Below, piece by piece: positions 28,849 to 36,882 of a DNA stretch of 36,882 nucleotides; position 1 is the stretch's first letter, and each line of letters begins with the position of its first letter. Position numbers and translations under genes: made by a program. The stretch spans positions 1 to 36,882 of the forward strand of contig JBAXDX010000021.1 in the NCBI GenBank assembly GCA_037140715.1, read 5' to 3'. This DNA comes from JAUZPB01 sp037140715. Its GTDB lineage: Bacteria > Bacteroidota > Ignavibacteria > Ignavibacteriales > SURF-24. The notes under the pieces are model-generated. The model did not search any database and was not told the DNA's origin. It was given only the letters and a program-made list of their open reading frames with translations.

Positions 28849-31779
28849 TTATTTCGTAACGGAAGCACCGGCGGCTAAAGCTTTGTAGCGTTCAAACTCG
28901 CTCCTGACGCCCGGGTCGTCAGGGTACATTTTTATGAGTCTTGACCAGATGCCGACTGCCTTATTGTAATTCTTCGTGTTGCTGTAAACATCGCTTAATA
29001 CTCTGTAAGGATTATAGTAACTGTTTACATCGTTCGGATTCGATGCGAGCTGTTTTAAAGCAATACTCTCAACTTCGTCGGCTATTTTTTTGTATTGGTC
29101 AGTTGCTCCGGCTGTATAATATATATTGCTGATTTCATAGAGCAGACCGTAAGGCATCTTAATTACTGATTGCGGTATTGTCTTCTCCATTACATCAAGC
29201 GTTTTGATACACATTTGCTTATCCTGCCTGCCATTTAAGTAATATACGGCAAGTCTCAGGTATGAGCTTCTATAGTTCTGTGTTAGTCTTTCATGGTTAT
29301 CATCGAAGAAGATATTCTTGTTATTCAGACCGCGGAAATTAAAGCCTGGCTTATAGGTCTTTGAATTTGAAGTAGCCTGGCTGAAGAGTTGCGCCTTCAT
29401 CATATCTTCGTTGACATACTCGGTATTAGCTTTTCTCTTGTAAGGAACAAATCTCTGCGTAAGTCCTTCGAGAATGAGATAATCCTGAAGTCCTATCTTG
29501 CTGTCATCGGAACAAGTGCTGGCAAAGTAGATCGGGCGCTGCCATTGAGACTGTTCAACGATATCCCTGACCATCAGGTCCTGAACCCTTACTGCGGTTA
29601 TGTCGCCATAGGTTAATGTATGGTTCATCCTGAATGTTAACCGGCCTGTGCGAACAAGAGAAGAATCAGCCTGTCCATAGTTAAGAGAAGAAGAAATAAT
29701 ACCCGAAGTTCCATTCTTACTTGCAGGGAAGTTTTTAAGAGCTTCAGGAGGCACGGGTATGCTGATATTCTGATCTTCCCATTTTACCGGCTGCAGGTTG
29801 TCTATCATCTGGTCGGTATAGCTTATTGCAATCTTTGGTGTCCCATAAGGTTCGGTATTCTTTAACTGTTTGATATACCAGTTGGTATTCAAAAGGCTGA
29901 GGTTGGCAATTCTGACATCGCGGCGCACGCCTTCAACATCCTGAAGATACCAGAGCGGGAAAGTATCGTTATCTCCGTTAGTAAAGAGTATAGAGTTTGG
30001 TGCGCAACTCTGGAGCATGTTATATGAATAATCCCATGGAATCCAGTTATTGCTTCTGTCATGAGTAAACCAGTTAGCTCTAGCCATATTTAACGGTATA
30101 AAGACAATGCCGAGAACGAGGAGCGCATAGGTAAGTCCCTTTGAGAAGGAACTGTTCTTAACGCTTTCTTCGATTTGTTCAGCGATACCTTTGATGCCAA
30201 GAGCAATCCAGACGGAGAAAACGAAGTAAGCTCCAACATAGAAATAATCCCTTTCCCTCGGTTGCGGTTCCTGTTGGTTTTGGTAGAAGGCAGTCAGATA
30301 ACCCTGAAAGATAAACATCACCATAAAGGCGCTTGCCATTTTCCAGTCCCGCTTAAAATGGAAGAAGATACCGATAAGACCGATTAAGAACGGAATACCA
30401 AACAGTTGTTTCCAGTTTACTCCCATATCCTGATCCCATCCTTCTCTTCCGGCAAAGTTCCAGAGAAGGTAACGATGGAACATGTGGTTCATCTGATAAC
30501 TAAGGAAGAAATCCAAATCGCTGGTATAGTTCGTATAAACGATTGTCTGATGAGGTTCCGAAGCGAACCTTCTCTTAAACTCAGGGAAATCACCATACTG
30601 TTCTCTGTTAAGGTAAGAGACAAGTTCGGAGAAATCATTCGGTTCGTTCTCATTCATCGGAGTCTGTTTATTAGCACGGATAATAACCATCGCGTATGAA
30701 GTAAAACCGATTATTACAAAAAGGAATGACAGGACAATCAGGTTCAGCGTTGGTTTATTGTTCTTGACACTCCAGTAAATAATCGCGGCAAGGATTGCAA
30801 GTACAACCATAAGCACAACAAGAGCCATATAGTTATCATTGCCACTAATAGAAAGAAGAAGTCCGGGCAGTTTTTTGACAACGCCAGGATAACAGGCCAT
30901 CAATGCAATGCCACCAAAGATTAGTCCGATATAGAAGGAATCACGTGTAAAGATTTTCTTCCAGAATATCCCCATAATAACCGCACTGACACCGGCCATG
31001 ATCATTATGAATCTCATATCAAAGGCTTTGAATTCTTCAGGAGTCGGCGGAGTCTGGCTTGTCTGTGCGCTCCACATTCCGATAGCAATAAACAGAACAA
31101 TTGCTGAATGTACAAGAAAAATGTAGCCGGTTTTCTTACATGCTTCTTCATCACGAAGATATTTGCGGAAGACTATAACCATTACTACGGGCACAACGGC
31201 AAGTACGCTCATAAGATGAACACCCATTGAAAGTCCAACGAGGAAAGCAATCATAAGAATATACTTCTCATTATTATTTTCATCAGCCTTTTCATTCCAC
31301 TTTACAAGCATATAAGTAATTAAAGCAAACAGAACTGTGCTTGTGGCATAAACCTCGGATTCAACACCGTTGAACCAAAAGGTATCACTAAAGGAAAAAG
31401 ACAATGCACCGATTGCGGCAGCGATGTACGTCCCTGTGCCGTCTAAAAAGTTCTTAGGTTCTCTGCCTCTGTAGTTCTCAATAAGCTTTACAGCAATGAC
31501 ATATAATAACAGCACGGAAAATGCGCTTGAGAGAACAGATATCATGTTAACACGGAAGCCGATATTCTGACCAAAGAAAGACAGCATTGAGAAAACTCTT
31601 CCTAAAATAGCAAAGAAAGGTGCTCCGGGCGGATGCGGCACCTGAAGAGACACGGCTGAGGCGGTAAACTCGCCACAATCCCAAAAAGATACTGATGGCT
31701 GTGCAGTCTTAACAAACTGGAATAGCGATATTAAGAATGTTATTGCGCCTGTTATCCGATAGACAAGTTTATTCTTCAT
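28849..31779 (-). CDS. DUF2723 multi-pass membrane glycosyltransferase-like protein with TPR-like tail
   Basis: A 976-residue membrane protein of the DUF2723 family, a GT-C-like fold thought to take part in protein or lipid glycosylation in Bacteroidota and relatives. After the first helix comes SVSFWDCGEFTASAVSLQVPHPPGAP (30-53), with Asp34 and Glu37 in the first periplasmic loop, where GT-C enzymes keep catalytic acids. About a dozen hydrophobic helices fill residues 10-570. A soluble domain follows (about 575-800; FTNGDNDTFPLWYLQDVEG). The C-terminal part has helical repeat character (about 830-976; NYNKAVGIWSRLIKMYPDDP). Length and order fit the family. A small gene precedes it by 45 bases on the same strand and may be co-transcribed. 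Substrate unknown. Confidence 0.88.
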   Translation of the reverse strand: MKNKLVYRITGAITFLISLFQFVKTAQPSVSFWDCGEFTASAVSLQVPHPPGAPFFAILGRVFSMLSFFGQNIGFRVNMISVLSSAFSVLLLYVIAVKLIENYRGREPKNFLDGTGTYIAAAIGALSFSFSDTFWFNGVESEVYATSTVLFALITYMLVKWNEKADENNNEKYILMIAFLVGLSMGVHLMSVLAVVPVVMVIVFRKYLRDEEACKKTGYIFLVHSAIVLFIAIGMWSAQTSQTPPTPEEFKAFDMRFIMIMAGVSAVIMGIFWKKIFTRDSFYIGLIFGGIALMACYPGVVKKLPGLLLSISGNDNYMALVVLMVVLAILAAIIYWSVKNNKPTLNLIVLSFLFVIIGFTSYAMVIIRANKQTPMNENEPNDFSELVSYLNREQYGDFPEFKRRFASEPHQTIVYTNYTSDLDFFLSYQMNHMFHRYLLWNFAGREGWDQDMGVNWKQLFGIPFLIGLIGIFFHFKRDWKMASAFMVMFIFQGYLTAFYQNQQEPQPRERDYFYVGAYFVFSVWIALGIKGIAEQIEESVKNSSFSKGLTYALLVLGIVFIPLNMARANWFTHDRSNNWIPWDYSYNMLQSCAPNSILFTNGDNDTFPLWYLQDVEGVRRDVRIANLSLLNTNWYIKQLKNTEPYGTPKIAISYTDQMIDNLQPVKWEDQNISIPVPPEALKNFPASKNGTSGIISSSLNYGQADSSLVRTGRLTFRMNHTLTYGDITAVRVQDLMVRDIVEQSQWQRPIYFASTCSDDSKIGLQDYLILEGLTQRFVPYKRKANTEYVNEDMMKAQLFSQATSNSKTYKPGFNFRGLNNKNIFFDDNHERLTQNYRSSYLRLAVYYLNGRQDKQMCIKTLDVMEKTIPQSVIKMPYGLLYEISNIYYTAGATDQYKKIADEVESIALKQLASNPNDVNSYYNPYRVLSDVYSNTKNYNKAVGIWSRLIKMYPDDPGVRSEFERYKALAAGASVTK

Positions 31780-31824
31780 TAACTCCTCAAAATAAAGTAA
31801 AGTGAATTGGTTGATTACTAAAAA

Positions 31825-32055
31825 TTACTGCGGTTCTTCATCGGGCTTCTTAAAAATATCATCAAAGCTTTTCCGTTCGCGGCTGATGTAATACTTTTCG
31901 TAAAGATTCGTTAATCTTTCCATCGAAAGTTTATCCAGATCTTCGTAGTCTTTATGGCGCTTAAAGAGCATTCTGTAATCCTGAGCTTCCTTAGATGTAA
32001 ATTTGTTCTCATACCTTTTAAGCGCATCGAAATACTTCTTCTGGTCCCGCTGCAA
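31825..32055 (-). CDS. small charged helical protein, unknown
   Basis: A 76-residue, highly charged protein (Lys, Glu, Asp and Tyr rich; MQRDQKKYFDALKRYEN at the start, FDDIFKKPDEEP at the end). It is probably all-helical, with no signal or membrane segment and no cysteine. The start is a TTG at 32053-32055 preceded by AGGGGGCAGG, the only strong ribosome site available; no ATG fits. I recognise no family. It lies 45 bases upstream of the DUF2723 gene on the same strand, suggesting co-transcription and perhaps an accessory role. Confidence 0.5.
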   Translation of the reverse strand: MQRDQKKYFDALKRYENKFTSKEAQDYRMLFKRHKDYEDLDKLSMERLTNLYEKYYISRERKSFDDIFKKPDEEPQ

Positions 32056-32489
32056 ACCTGCCCCCTGAAATTTAACTATACCAAAATAAAGAAAGTAATT
32101 CTAATAAAAAACGGATTAATTCTGTAAATGAACAGATTCTCTGACTTATTTATATACTTCTATGCCGGAACAGATTATCATACATACGTTCGCAGGGATA
32201 AATAATCATAAACCGGACGGGTTTAAGCCTGTTTTATTACGAGTACTATGGACAACTGCCATTAAATATTTTTATATTACACTATTCAATTTAAATGATT
32301 ATTGCCCGGGGCATAATATCACTTCAGAAGAAGTTAAGTCATGAAAGAAAAGCAGAGTATTCCTTTCAACTGATGCGGGTGGCACAGGGCTGAACACATG
32401 GCAATAGAATATATGTCATGCGTAATTTGAAAAGTTAATTTATTCATGCAGTAAGTATATATCAGAACTTAGAATTCTTTGGAAATAAG
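32056..32489. other. divergent intergenic region upstream of the HlyD gene
   Basis: AT-rich gap of 434 bases between divergent genes, presumably holding both promoters. The HlyD gene has GGAAATAAG directly before its ATG. A 60-codon frame at 32162-32344 has no ribosome site or recognised motif and I do not support it as a gene. No repeat or strong hairpin stands out. Confidence 0.5.
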
Positions 32490-33674
32490 ATGGAAAATAA
32501 TAACAACGTGGATCTTTCTTCTCTGGTAATTGATAAATCAAAAAAAGAGAGTTTCAATGGTACCGGCAAAACAAAAAAAGCTATATATATATCAGTAACT
32601 GTTGCCATTGTGGCAGTAGCCGCCTTCCTGATTTTCTTACCCGGTGCGCTGACACCTTCGGTTGAGGTAAAGACAACCTCAGCCTTTATACAGTCTTCCT
32701 CTCAGTCGAACGGTGTGCTTACGGCAAGCGGATATATTGTTGCACAACGTAAAGCAGCTGTTGCAAGCAAAGGCACAGGCAGACTTGGTTACCTCGGAGT
32801 TGTGGAGGGGGATAAGGTAAAAAAGAATCAGATAATTGCCCGCCTCGAAGACAGCGACTTCCGCGCTATGGTTGATGAAGCAGATGCTTCCGTCAGATTA
32901 AATGAAGCCGACCTTAAGGAAAGTCAGAATATTCTAAAGCGTCAGGGCGAACTTCTTAAGGCAGGAGCAGGAACTCAGGCAGAATATGAATCCGCTGAGA
33001 CAAGGTATTATAAAGTTTTGTCATCAATCCGGTTTGCAAAAGCACAGCTTGCAACGGCAAATGTAAATCTTGAGAACACGCTGATACGTGCTCCATTCAA
33101 CGGGACAGTATTAACAAAGAATGCCGATGTAGGGGAGATTGTCGCTCCTCTTGCCGGCGGGGCAAATTCTAAATCCGCCGTTGTTACAATTGCCGATATG
33201 TCATCGCTTCAGGCAGAAGTTGATGTTTCCGAAGCCAATATCGAAAAGATAACGATAGGTATGGACTGCGAGATATCCCTCGATGCTTATCCATCAGTCA
33301 GATATCAGGGTTATGTCGCCAAAATCGTTCCTACCGCCGACAGGTCTAAAGGTACGGTAATGATTAAGGTGGCGTTTAAGGATTATGATCAGAAGGTTCT
33401 GCCTGAAATGAGTACTAAGGTCCTTTTCCTTAAAACAACCGAGAAGAAAACAGAGCAACCCGCTCTTGTTGTCCCTGCAACTGCCCTCATAACAGTTAAT
33501 GGAAAGACCGCAGTTTATAAAATAGTCGATGGCAAAGCCATTGAAACTCCGGTTGTAACAGGAAGAGAAATGGGAAGCTTTGTAGAGATTAAACAGGGAA
33601 TCACGGAAGGCGAACAGGTTATAGATAATCTGAATGACAACATCAAAAACAACGCAAAAGTAACTATAAAATAA
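32490..33674 (+). CDS. HlyD/MacA-family periplasmic adaptor subunit
   Basis: A 394-residue membrane-fusion protein for an ABC exporter. A short cytoplasmic head with KKTKK-type charges precedes one membrane anchor (about 30-50, IYISVTVAIVAVAAFLIFL). The periplasmic part starts with the first half of a lipoyl-like domain (ASGYIVAQRKAAVASKGTG, GDKVKKNQIIARLEDSD). A helical hairpin follows (about 135-190), then the second lipoyl half (NTLIRAPFNGTVLTKNADVGEIVAP) and beta-barrel and membrane-proximal domains (GMDCEISLDAYPSVRYQGYVAKIVP, VVPATALITVNGKTAVYKIV). It should bridge the inner-membrane permeases to the outer membrane or to the substrate. It is the first gene of a four-gene operon with an ATPase and two permeases. 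No TolC-type gene is present in the window. Confidence 0.9.
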   Translation: MENNNNVDLSSLVIDKSKKESFNGTGKTKKAIYISVTVAIVAVAAFLIFLPGALTPSVEVKTTSAFIQSSSQSNGVLTASGYIVAQRKAAVASKGTGRLGYLGVVEGDKVKKNQIIARLEDSDFRAMVDEADASVRLNEADLKESQNILKRQGELLKAGAGTQAEYESAETRYYKVLSSIRFAKAQLATANVNLENTLIRAPFNGTVLTKNADVGEIVAPLAGGANSKSAVVTIADMSSLQAEVDVSEANIEKITIGMDCEISLDAYPSVRYQGYVAKIVPTADRSKGTVMIKVAFKDYDQKVLPEMSTKVLFLKTTEKKTEQPALVVPATALITVNGKTAVYKIVDGKAIETPVVTGREMGSFVEIKQGITEGEQVIDNLNDNIKNNAKVTIK

Positions 33675-33689
33675 GTAGTGAGTAAACAC

Positions 33690-34367
33690 ATGGCTGAATT
33701 AATTAGAATCAGTAATCTATCGAAATCTTACTGGCGGGATAAATTTGAAATCCCGGTCTTAAACAATATTAATCTTTCGATATCTGAAGGTGAATTCGTT
33801 GCGCTTATGGGACCCTCTGGTTCAGGCAAGACAACATTGCTTAATCTGATAGCCGGCATTGATAAACCAGGCACCGGAAGCATCAGCATTAACGGAACTG
33901 ACATCGCAAAGCTTAGTGAATCCGCACTTGCAAAATGGCGCTCGGCAAGTATTGGCTTTGTATTTCAGTTCTACAATCTGATCCCCGTGCTTAATGCTTA
34001 TGAAAATGTGGAACTGCCGCTCCTGTTGACAAAGCTTTCCAAACCCGAACGTAAGAAGCATATAGAAACTGCACTGTCAATCGTCGGACTTGCCGACAGG
34101 ATGCATCACTATCCCAGACAGCTTTCCGGCGGACAGGAACAGCGCGTTGCCATAGCCCGCGCGGTTGTAACTGACCCTTCCATTCTCGTGGCTGATGAAC
34201 CTACCGGCGATCTTGATAAAAATTCCGCTGAGGAAATCCTTACATTAATGGACAGGCTTAATAAGGAGTTTAAGAAAACAATCATTATGGTAACGCACGA
34301 CCCGCATGCGGCTGAACGCGCAGGAATAATTCATCATCTTGAAAAGGGCGATTTAATAGAGAAGTAA
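33690..34367 (+). CDS. ABC exporter ATPase, MacB/LolD type
   Basis: A 225-residue ATP-binding subunit. Walker A is GPSGSGKTT (41-49), the Q-loop is FVFQFYNL (90-97), the signature is LSGGQ (145-149), Walker B is ILVADEP with Glu170, the D-loop is GDLD, and the switch His is His203 in VTHDPHAAE. The size and the SGSGKTTLLNLIAGID context fit the MacB/LolD/FtsE branch that powers FtsX-type permeases. The ATG at 33690 gives the usual N-terminus; a GTG at 33678 would add four residues. The gene follows the adaptor gene by 15 bases and precedes the first permease by 2 bases, so the operon is tight. Substrate class (lipoprotein, peptide, macrolide-like) cannot be told. Confidence 0.93.
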   Translation: MAELIRISNLSKSYWRDKFEIPVLNNINLSISEGEFVALMGPSGSGKTTLLNLIAGIDKPGTGSISINGTDIAKLSESALAKWRSASIGFVFQFYNLIPVLNAYENVELPLLLTKLSKPERKKHIETALSIVGLADRMHHYPRQLSGGQEQRVAIARAVVTDPSILVADEPTGDLDKNSAEEILTLMDRLNKEFKKTIIMVTHDPHAAERAGIIHHLEKGDLIEK

Positions 34368-34369
34368 TT

Positions 34370-35530
34370 ATGATAATATTAAAATTAGTTTTTAAGAACG
34401 CACTGCGCCATAAACTAAGAAGCTCGCTTACTATCTTCGGTATTTCAATAGTAATTATAGCTTTCTGCATATTGCGCACAGTAATAACAGCATGGTATGT
34501 CGGACTTGATGCTTCAGCCGCCAACCGGCTTGTTACAAGGCATTCAGTCTCTTTCATATTCCCTCTGCCCTATTCATATAAAGATAAAATTGAAAAGGTT
34601 AACGGAGTTGAAATGGTTACTTACGCCAACTGGTTCGGCGGGACTTATGTAGATAAGACCCAATTCTTCGCACGCATAGCTGTCGATGCTGCAACTTTCT
34701 TTGATGTCTATCCGGAATTCAAACTGAGCAAGGATGAATACAGTAATTTTCTCAGGGAACGCAACAGCTGCGTAGTCGGCAGTAAGATAGCCAAGCAATA
34801 TAACTTTAAGGTCGGGGATATTATTCCGTTAAACGGAGATATATTCCCTGGCAAGTGGGAGTTTGTAGTACGCGGCATTTATCAGCCGAGAGAGAAAACA
34901 ACCGATGCGACTCAGCTGATATTTCACTGGGATTACCTGAATGAAAGAATGCTGAAGGAAACACCTGTAAGAGCAAATGAAATTGGATGGCTCATCATTA
35001 AGATTAAAAATCCTTCTCAGTCGGCGCAAATCTCTGAAACTATCGATCAGATGATGAAAAACTCACCTGCAGAAACGAAAACTGAAACCGAACGTGCCTT
35101 TACGCAGGGATTTATATCGGCATTCAGCGGAGTTATCAGCGCCATGAACGGGATGTCATTCGTTATTGTCGGCATCATTATGCTGGTGCTTGGCAATACA
35201 ATGATTATGTCCGCCCGCGAACGGACAAAGGAATACGCTGTACTCAAAACAATCGGATTTTCAAGCAAACATCTTATCGGACTGATAATGGGCGAAGCAT
35301 TGCTCATATCCTGTCTTGGAGGAGCGATTGGAATGGGATTATCTGTCCCGCTCATCATCGCATTTGAAGAATTTTTGCCTAAAGGAGTATTCCCCGTATT
35401 TCAGCTTGAACCGATAACCGTAATACTTGCGGTCAGCACGGTTGTATTTATAGGAATAGCATCGTCAGTCTTCCCGATACAGCGGACGCTTAAGACAAAA
35501 ATTGTAGAAGGCTTCAGGTTCGTGGGATAG
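34370..35530 (+). CDS. FtsX/MacB-like ABC permease, subunit 1
   Basis: A 386-residue permease with the FtsX topology: one helix near the N-terminus (about 18-40, LTIFGISIVIIAFCILR), a periplasmic MacB-type core domain (about 45-255), and three helices at the end (about 260-282, 302-332, 347-372). ARERTKEYAVLKTIGFSSKHLIGLIMGEALLIS is the conserved cytoplasmic coupling segment that meets the ATPase. It lies 2 bases after the ATPase gene. It differs clearly from the following permease, so the two probably form an asymmetric pair like LolC and LolE rather than a MacB homodimer. Confidence 0.9.
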   Translation: MIILKLVFKNALRHKLRSSLTIFGISIVIIAFCILRTVITAWYVGLDASAANRLVTRHSVSFIFPLPYSYKDKIEKVNGVEMVTYANWFGGTYVDKTQFFARIAVDAATFFDVYPEFKLSKDEYSNFLRERNSCVVGSKIAKQYNFKVGDIIPLNGDIFPGKWEFVVRGIYQPREKTTDATQLIFHWDYLNERMLKETPVRANEIGWLIIKIKNPSQSAQISETIDQMMKNSPAETKTETERAFTQGFISAFSGVISAMNGMSFVIVGIIMLVLGNTMIMSARERTKEYAVLKTIGFSSKHLIGLIMGEALLISCLGGAIGMGLSVPLIIAFEEFLPKGVFPVFQLEPITVILAVSTVVFIGIASSVFPIQRTLKTKIVEGFRFVG

Positions 35531-35595
35531 GTTCGCTATAAAATAAGATGTATAGTTCGAAGGCTAATTAAATTATTAATGACAGAGAATAAACA

Positions 35596-36765
35596 ATGAA
35601 ACTACCATTTAAATATACATTAAGAAATTTTAGTTCGAGGAAACTTACTACCGGCATTACCATTACCGGTATAGCTCTCGTAGTATTTGTATTCGCCGCC
35701 GTTCTGATGATGGCTTATGGAGTTGAAAAGACACTGCAAACCACAGGCTCGCCGGATAACGTGGTGATTGCAAGGAAAGGCTCCAACGGAGAAATATCAA
35801 GCATCATCGATGGCGATGTTCAGAACACGATTCGGACACTTACAAATATCGCCCGGACAAGCGACAAGCTTCCGATGATATCAAACGAAATGGTTGTAAT
35901 CATAAATATTAATAAAATTGAAGGCGGTCTCAGCAATGTTATGGTACGCGGCATATCACCCGCCTCAAAGTACCTGAGACCGCAGGTTAAAATTGTTCAG
36001 GGAAGGATGTTTAACCAGTCGCTTAGAGAGATAATTGTCGGTGAATCAATTTCAAAACGATTTATGAACTGCAGTATTGGCAATTCAATAAAATTTGCGG
36101 GTAATCAGTGGACTATAGTCGGGGTATTTGCAACCAATGGCAGCGGTTTCGATTCGGAGATATGGGGAGACGGACTGCAGCTTCAGGATGCTTTTAACCG
36201 TGGCAATGCTGTATCAACGGTTACTCTTAAGCTTGATAATGCAGACAATTTTGAGAAGTTTAAGCGTGAGTTTTCCCGCGACATGAGGCTTCAGGAATAT
36301 GAACCCAAGATTGAAACAGCATACTTTGCCGAACAGTCCGAATCACTTTCAGGCTTTATTAAAATCTTCGGTACATTCATTACAATAATATTCAGTCTGG
36401 GTGCAACAGTCGGAGCAATGATAACAATGTATGCTTCGGTTGCAAACCGCACCGTTGAAATCGGCACCTTGAGAGCACTTGGTTTCAGCCGGAGAGCGGT
36501 TCTTTTGGTTTTTCTGATTGAGTCGCTTGTCATTGCACTCAGCGGAGGAGCAATAGGCATTGTGCTTGCCTCGCTTTTGCAGTTCTATTCAATTTCCACG
36601 CTTAATTTTAATTCTTTCTCAGAACTTTCCTTCTCGTTCGCTTTGTCCGCATCAATTGTAAAGTCATCGTTAATCTTTGCGGCAATTATGGGACTTGCCG
36701 GCGGATTTCTGCCGTCAGTCAGAGCCGCAAGAATGGGAATTGTGAAGGCGTTGAGGTCGGAATAA
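35596..36765 (+). CDS. FtsX/MacB-like ABC permease, subunit 2
   Basis: A 389-residue permease with the same topology as its neighbour. The first helix is at about 17-43 (ITGIALVVFVFAAVLMMAYG). A periplasmic domain (about 45-255) contains GISPASKYLRPQVKIVQGRMF and GESISKRF. Three C-terminal helices follow, including the coupling segment ANRTVEIGTLRALGFSRRAVLLVFLIESL. It ends PSVRAARMGIVKALRSE, the common FtsX-domain tail with (P)xxxAA and xxPxxALR-type residues. It lies 65 bases downstream of subunit 1 and is the last gene of the export operon. No terminator is seen before the window end. Confidence 0.9.
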   Translation: MKLPFKYTLRNFSSRKLTTGITITGIALVVFVFAAVLMMAYGVEKTLQTTGSPDNVVIARKGSNGEISSIIDGDVQNTIRTLTNIARTSDKLPMISNEMVVIININKIEGGLSNVMVRGISPASKYLRPQVKIVQGRMFNQSLREIIVGESISKRFMNCSIGNSIKFAGNQWTIVGVFATNGSGFDSEIWGDGLQLQDAFNRGNAVSTVTLKLDNADNFEKFKREFSRDMRLQEYEPKIETAYFAEQSESLSGFIKIFGTFITIIFSLGATVGAMITMYASVANRTVEIGTLRALGFSRRAVLLVFLIESLVIALSGGAIGIVLASLLQFYSISTLNFNSFSELSFSFALSASIVKSSLIFAAIMGLAGGFLPSVRAARMGIVKALRSE

Positions 36766-36778
36766 TGCATTATGCTCC

Positions 36779-36882
36779 ATGATGTATGATAAAGTATTGC
36801 TAAGATTAAGAAAAGCACTGGACGCATTGATATTTTTGAGAGAATTTCCCCATGAGTTCTGCCAGCCTTTTACCCATCCGGC
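36779..36882 (+). other. short open frame running off the window, doubtful
   Basis: From ATG-ATG at 36779 the frame stays open to the last base (34 codons; MMYDKVLLRLRKALDALIFL at its start). No Shine-Dalgarno precedes it, and other frames are also open or close here. It may be the start of a gene or mere intergenic DNA; the window is too short to tell. Confidence 0.15.

Noticed and set aside
32162..32344. 60-codon plus-strand frame upstream of the HlyD gene
   Set aside because: No Shine-Dalgarno, no recognisable composition or motif; likely chance.

Overview
The window reads as chromosomal DNA of a Gram-negative, AT-rich member of the Bacteroidota/Chlorobiota/Ignavibacteriota assemblage; I favour an Ignavibacteria-like organism, by inference. 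The signs are a DUF3109 Cys-rich protein, a DUF2723 membrane glycosyltransferase, an OmpA protein with thrombospondin type-3 repeats, a TonB-type receptor, sigma-54, a chemoreceptor and mostly weak Shine-Dalgarno sequences. I saw no tRNA, rRNA, CRISPR array, intact transposase or prophage. The left edge looks like a damaged contig end.

Layout. 1-464: tail of an ABC-F ATPase. 551-2660: divergent HI0933-type flavoprotein and alpha/beta hydrolase. 2661-3476: a structured intergenic region, then two small Cys-rich unknowns. 3451-8446 (minus): BtuF-like lipoprotein, rpoN, DUF3109 protein, dnaG. 8447-9259: an accessory patch with an ORF made of 16 clear 7-residue repeats. 9260-15505 (minus): an old tandem duplication of a CHASE-PAS sensor histidine kinase gene. 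The downstream copy keeps the kinase core but is split by a 13-nt deletion. The upstream copy has an intact sensor but stops at the H-box, where the phosphoacceptor His is Asn. Each copy carries the same ~330-nt leader with a terminator-like hairpin. 15666-17867: Cache-HAMP-PAS chemoreceptor with a Cys cluster in its PAS. 18101-20108 (minus): GIY-YIG protein, a hairpin-rich gap, stand-alone trpB2. 20361-21930: strong terminator and OmpA/TSP3 protein. 21931-22565: non-coding region with 41-bp degenerate repeats and two of three copies of the 13-mer TGTACGACAAATT. 22566-25226: two unlike Cys/Met-metabolism PLP enzymes in an operon, the second resembling fungal Str2 cystathionine gamma-synthase. 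25517-27658: TonB-type receptor. 27697-32055 (minus): GT9 glycosyltransferase, DUF2723 protein, small unknown. 32490-36765: HlyD-type adaptor, ATPase and two FtsX-type permeases, a MacB/LolCDE-like export system.

How the genes fit together. Most of the window is housekeeping and envelope biology: replication priming, alternative sigma factor, cobalamin or siderophore uptake, transsulfuration, surface glycosylation, lipoprotein or peptide export. The novelty is concentrated at 8.4-18.8 kb: the heptad-repeat ORF, the decayed and remodelled CHASE sensor pair beside a chemoreceptor, and several structured or repeated intergenic elements. The strongest candidate for something undescribed is either the heptad-repeat protein (8591-9094) or the kinase-less CHASE-PAS receptor with its duplicated leader (12340-15505). 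I cannot show from sequence alone that either is a functioning system.
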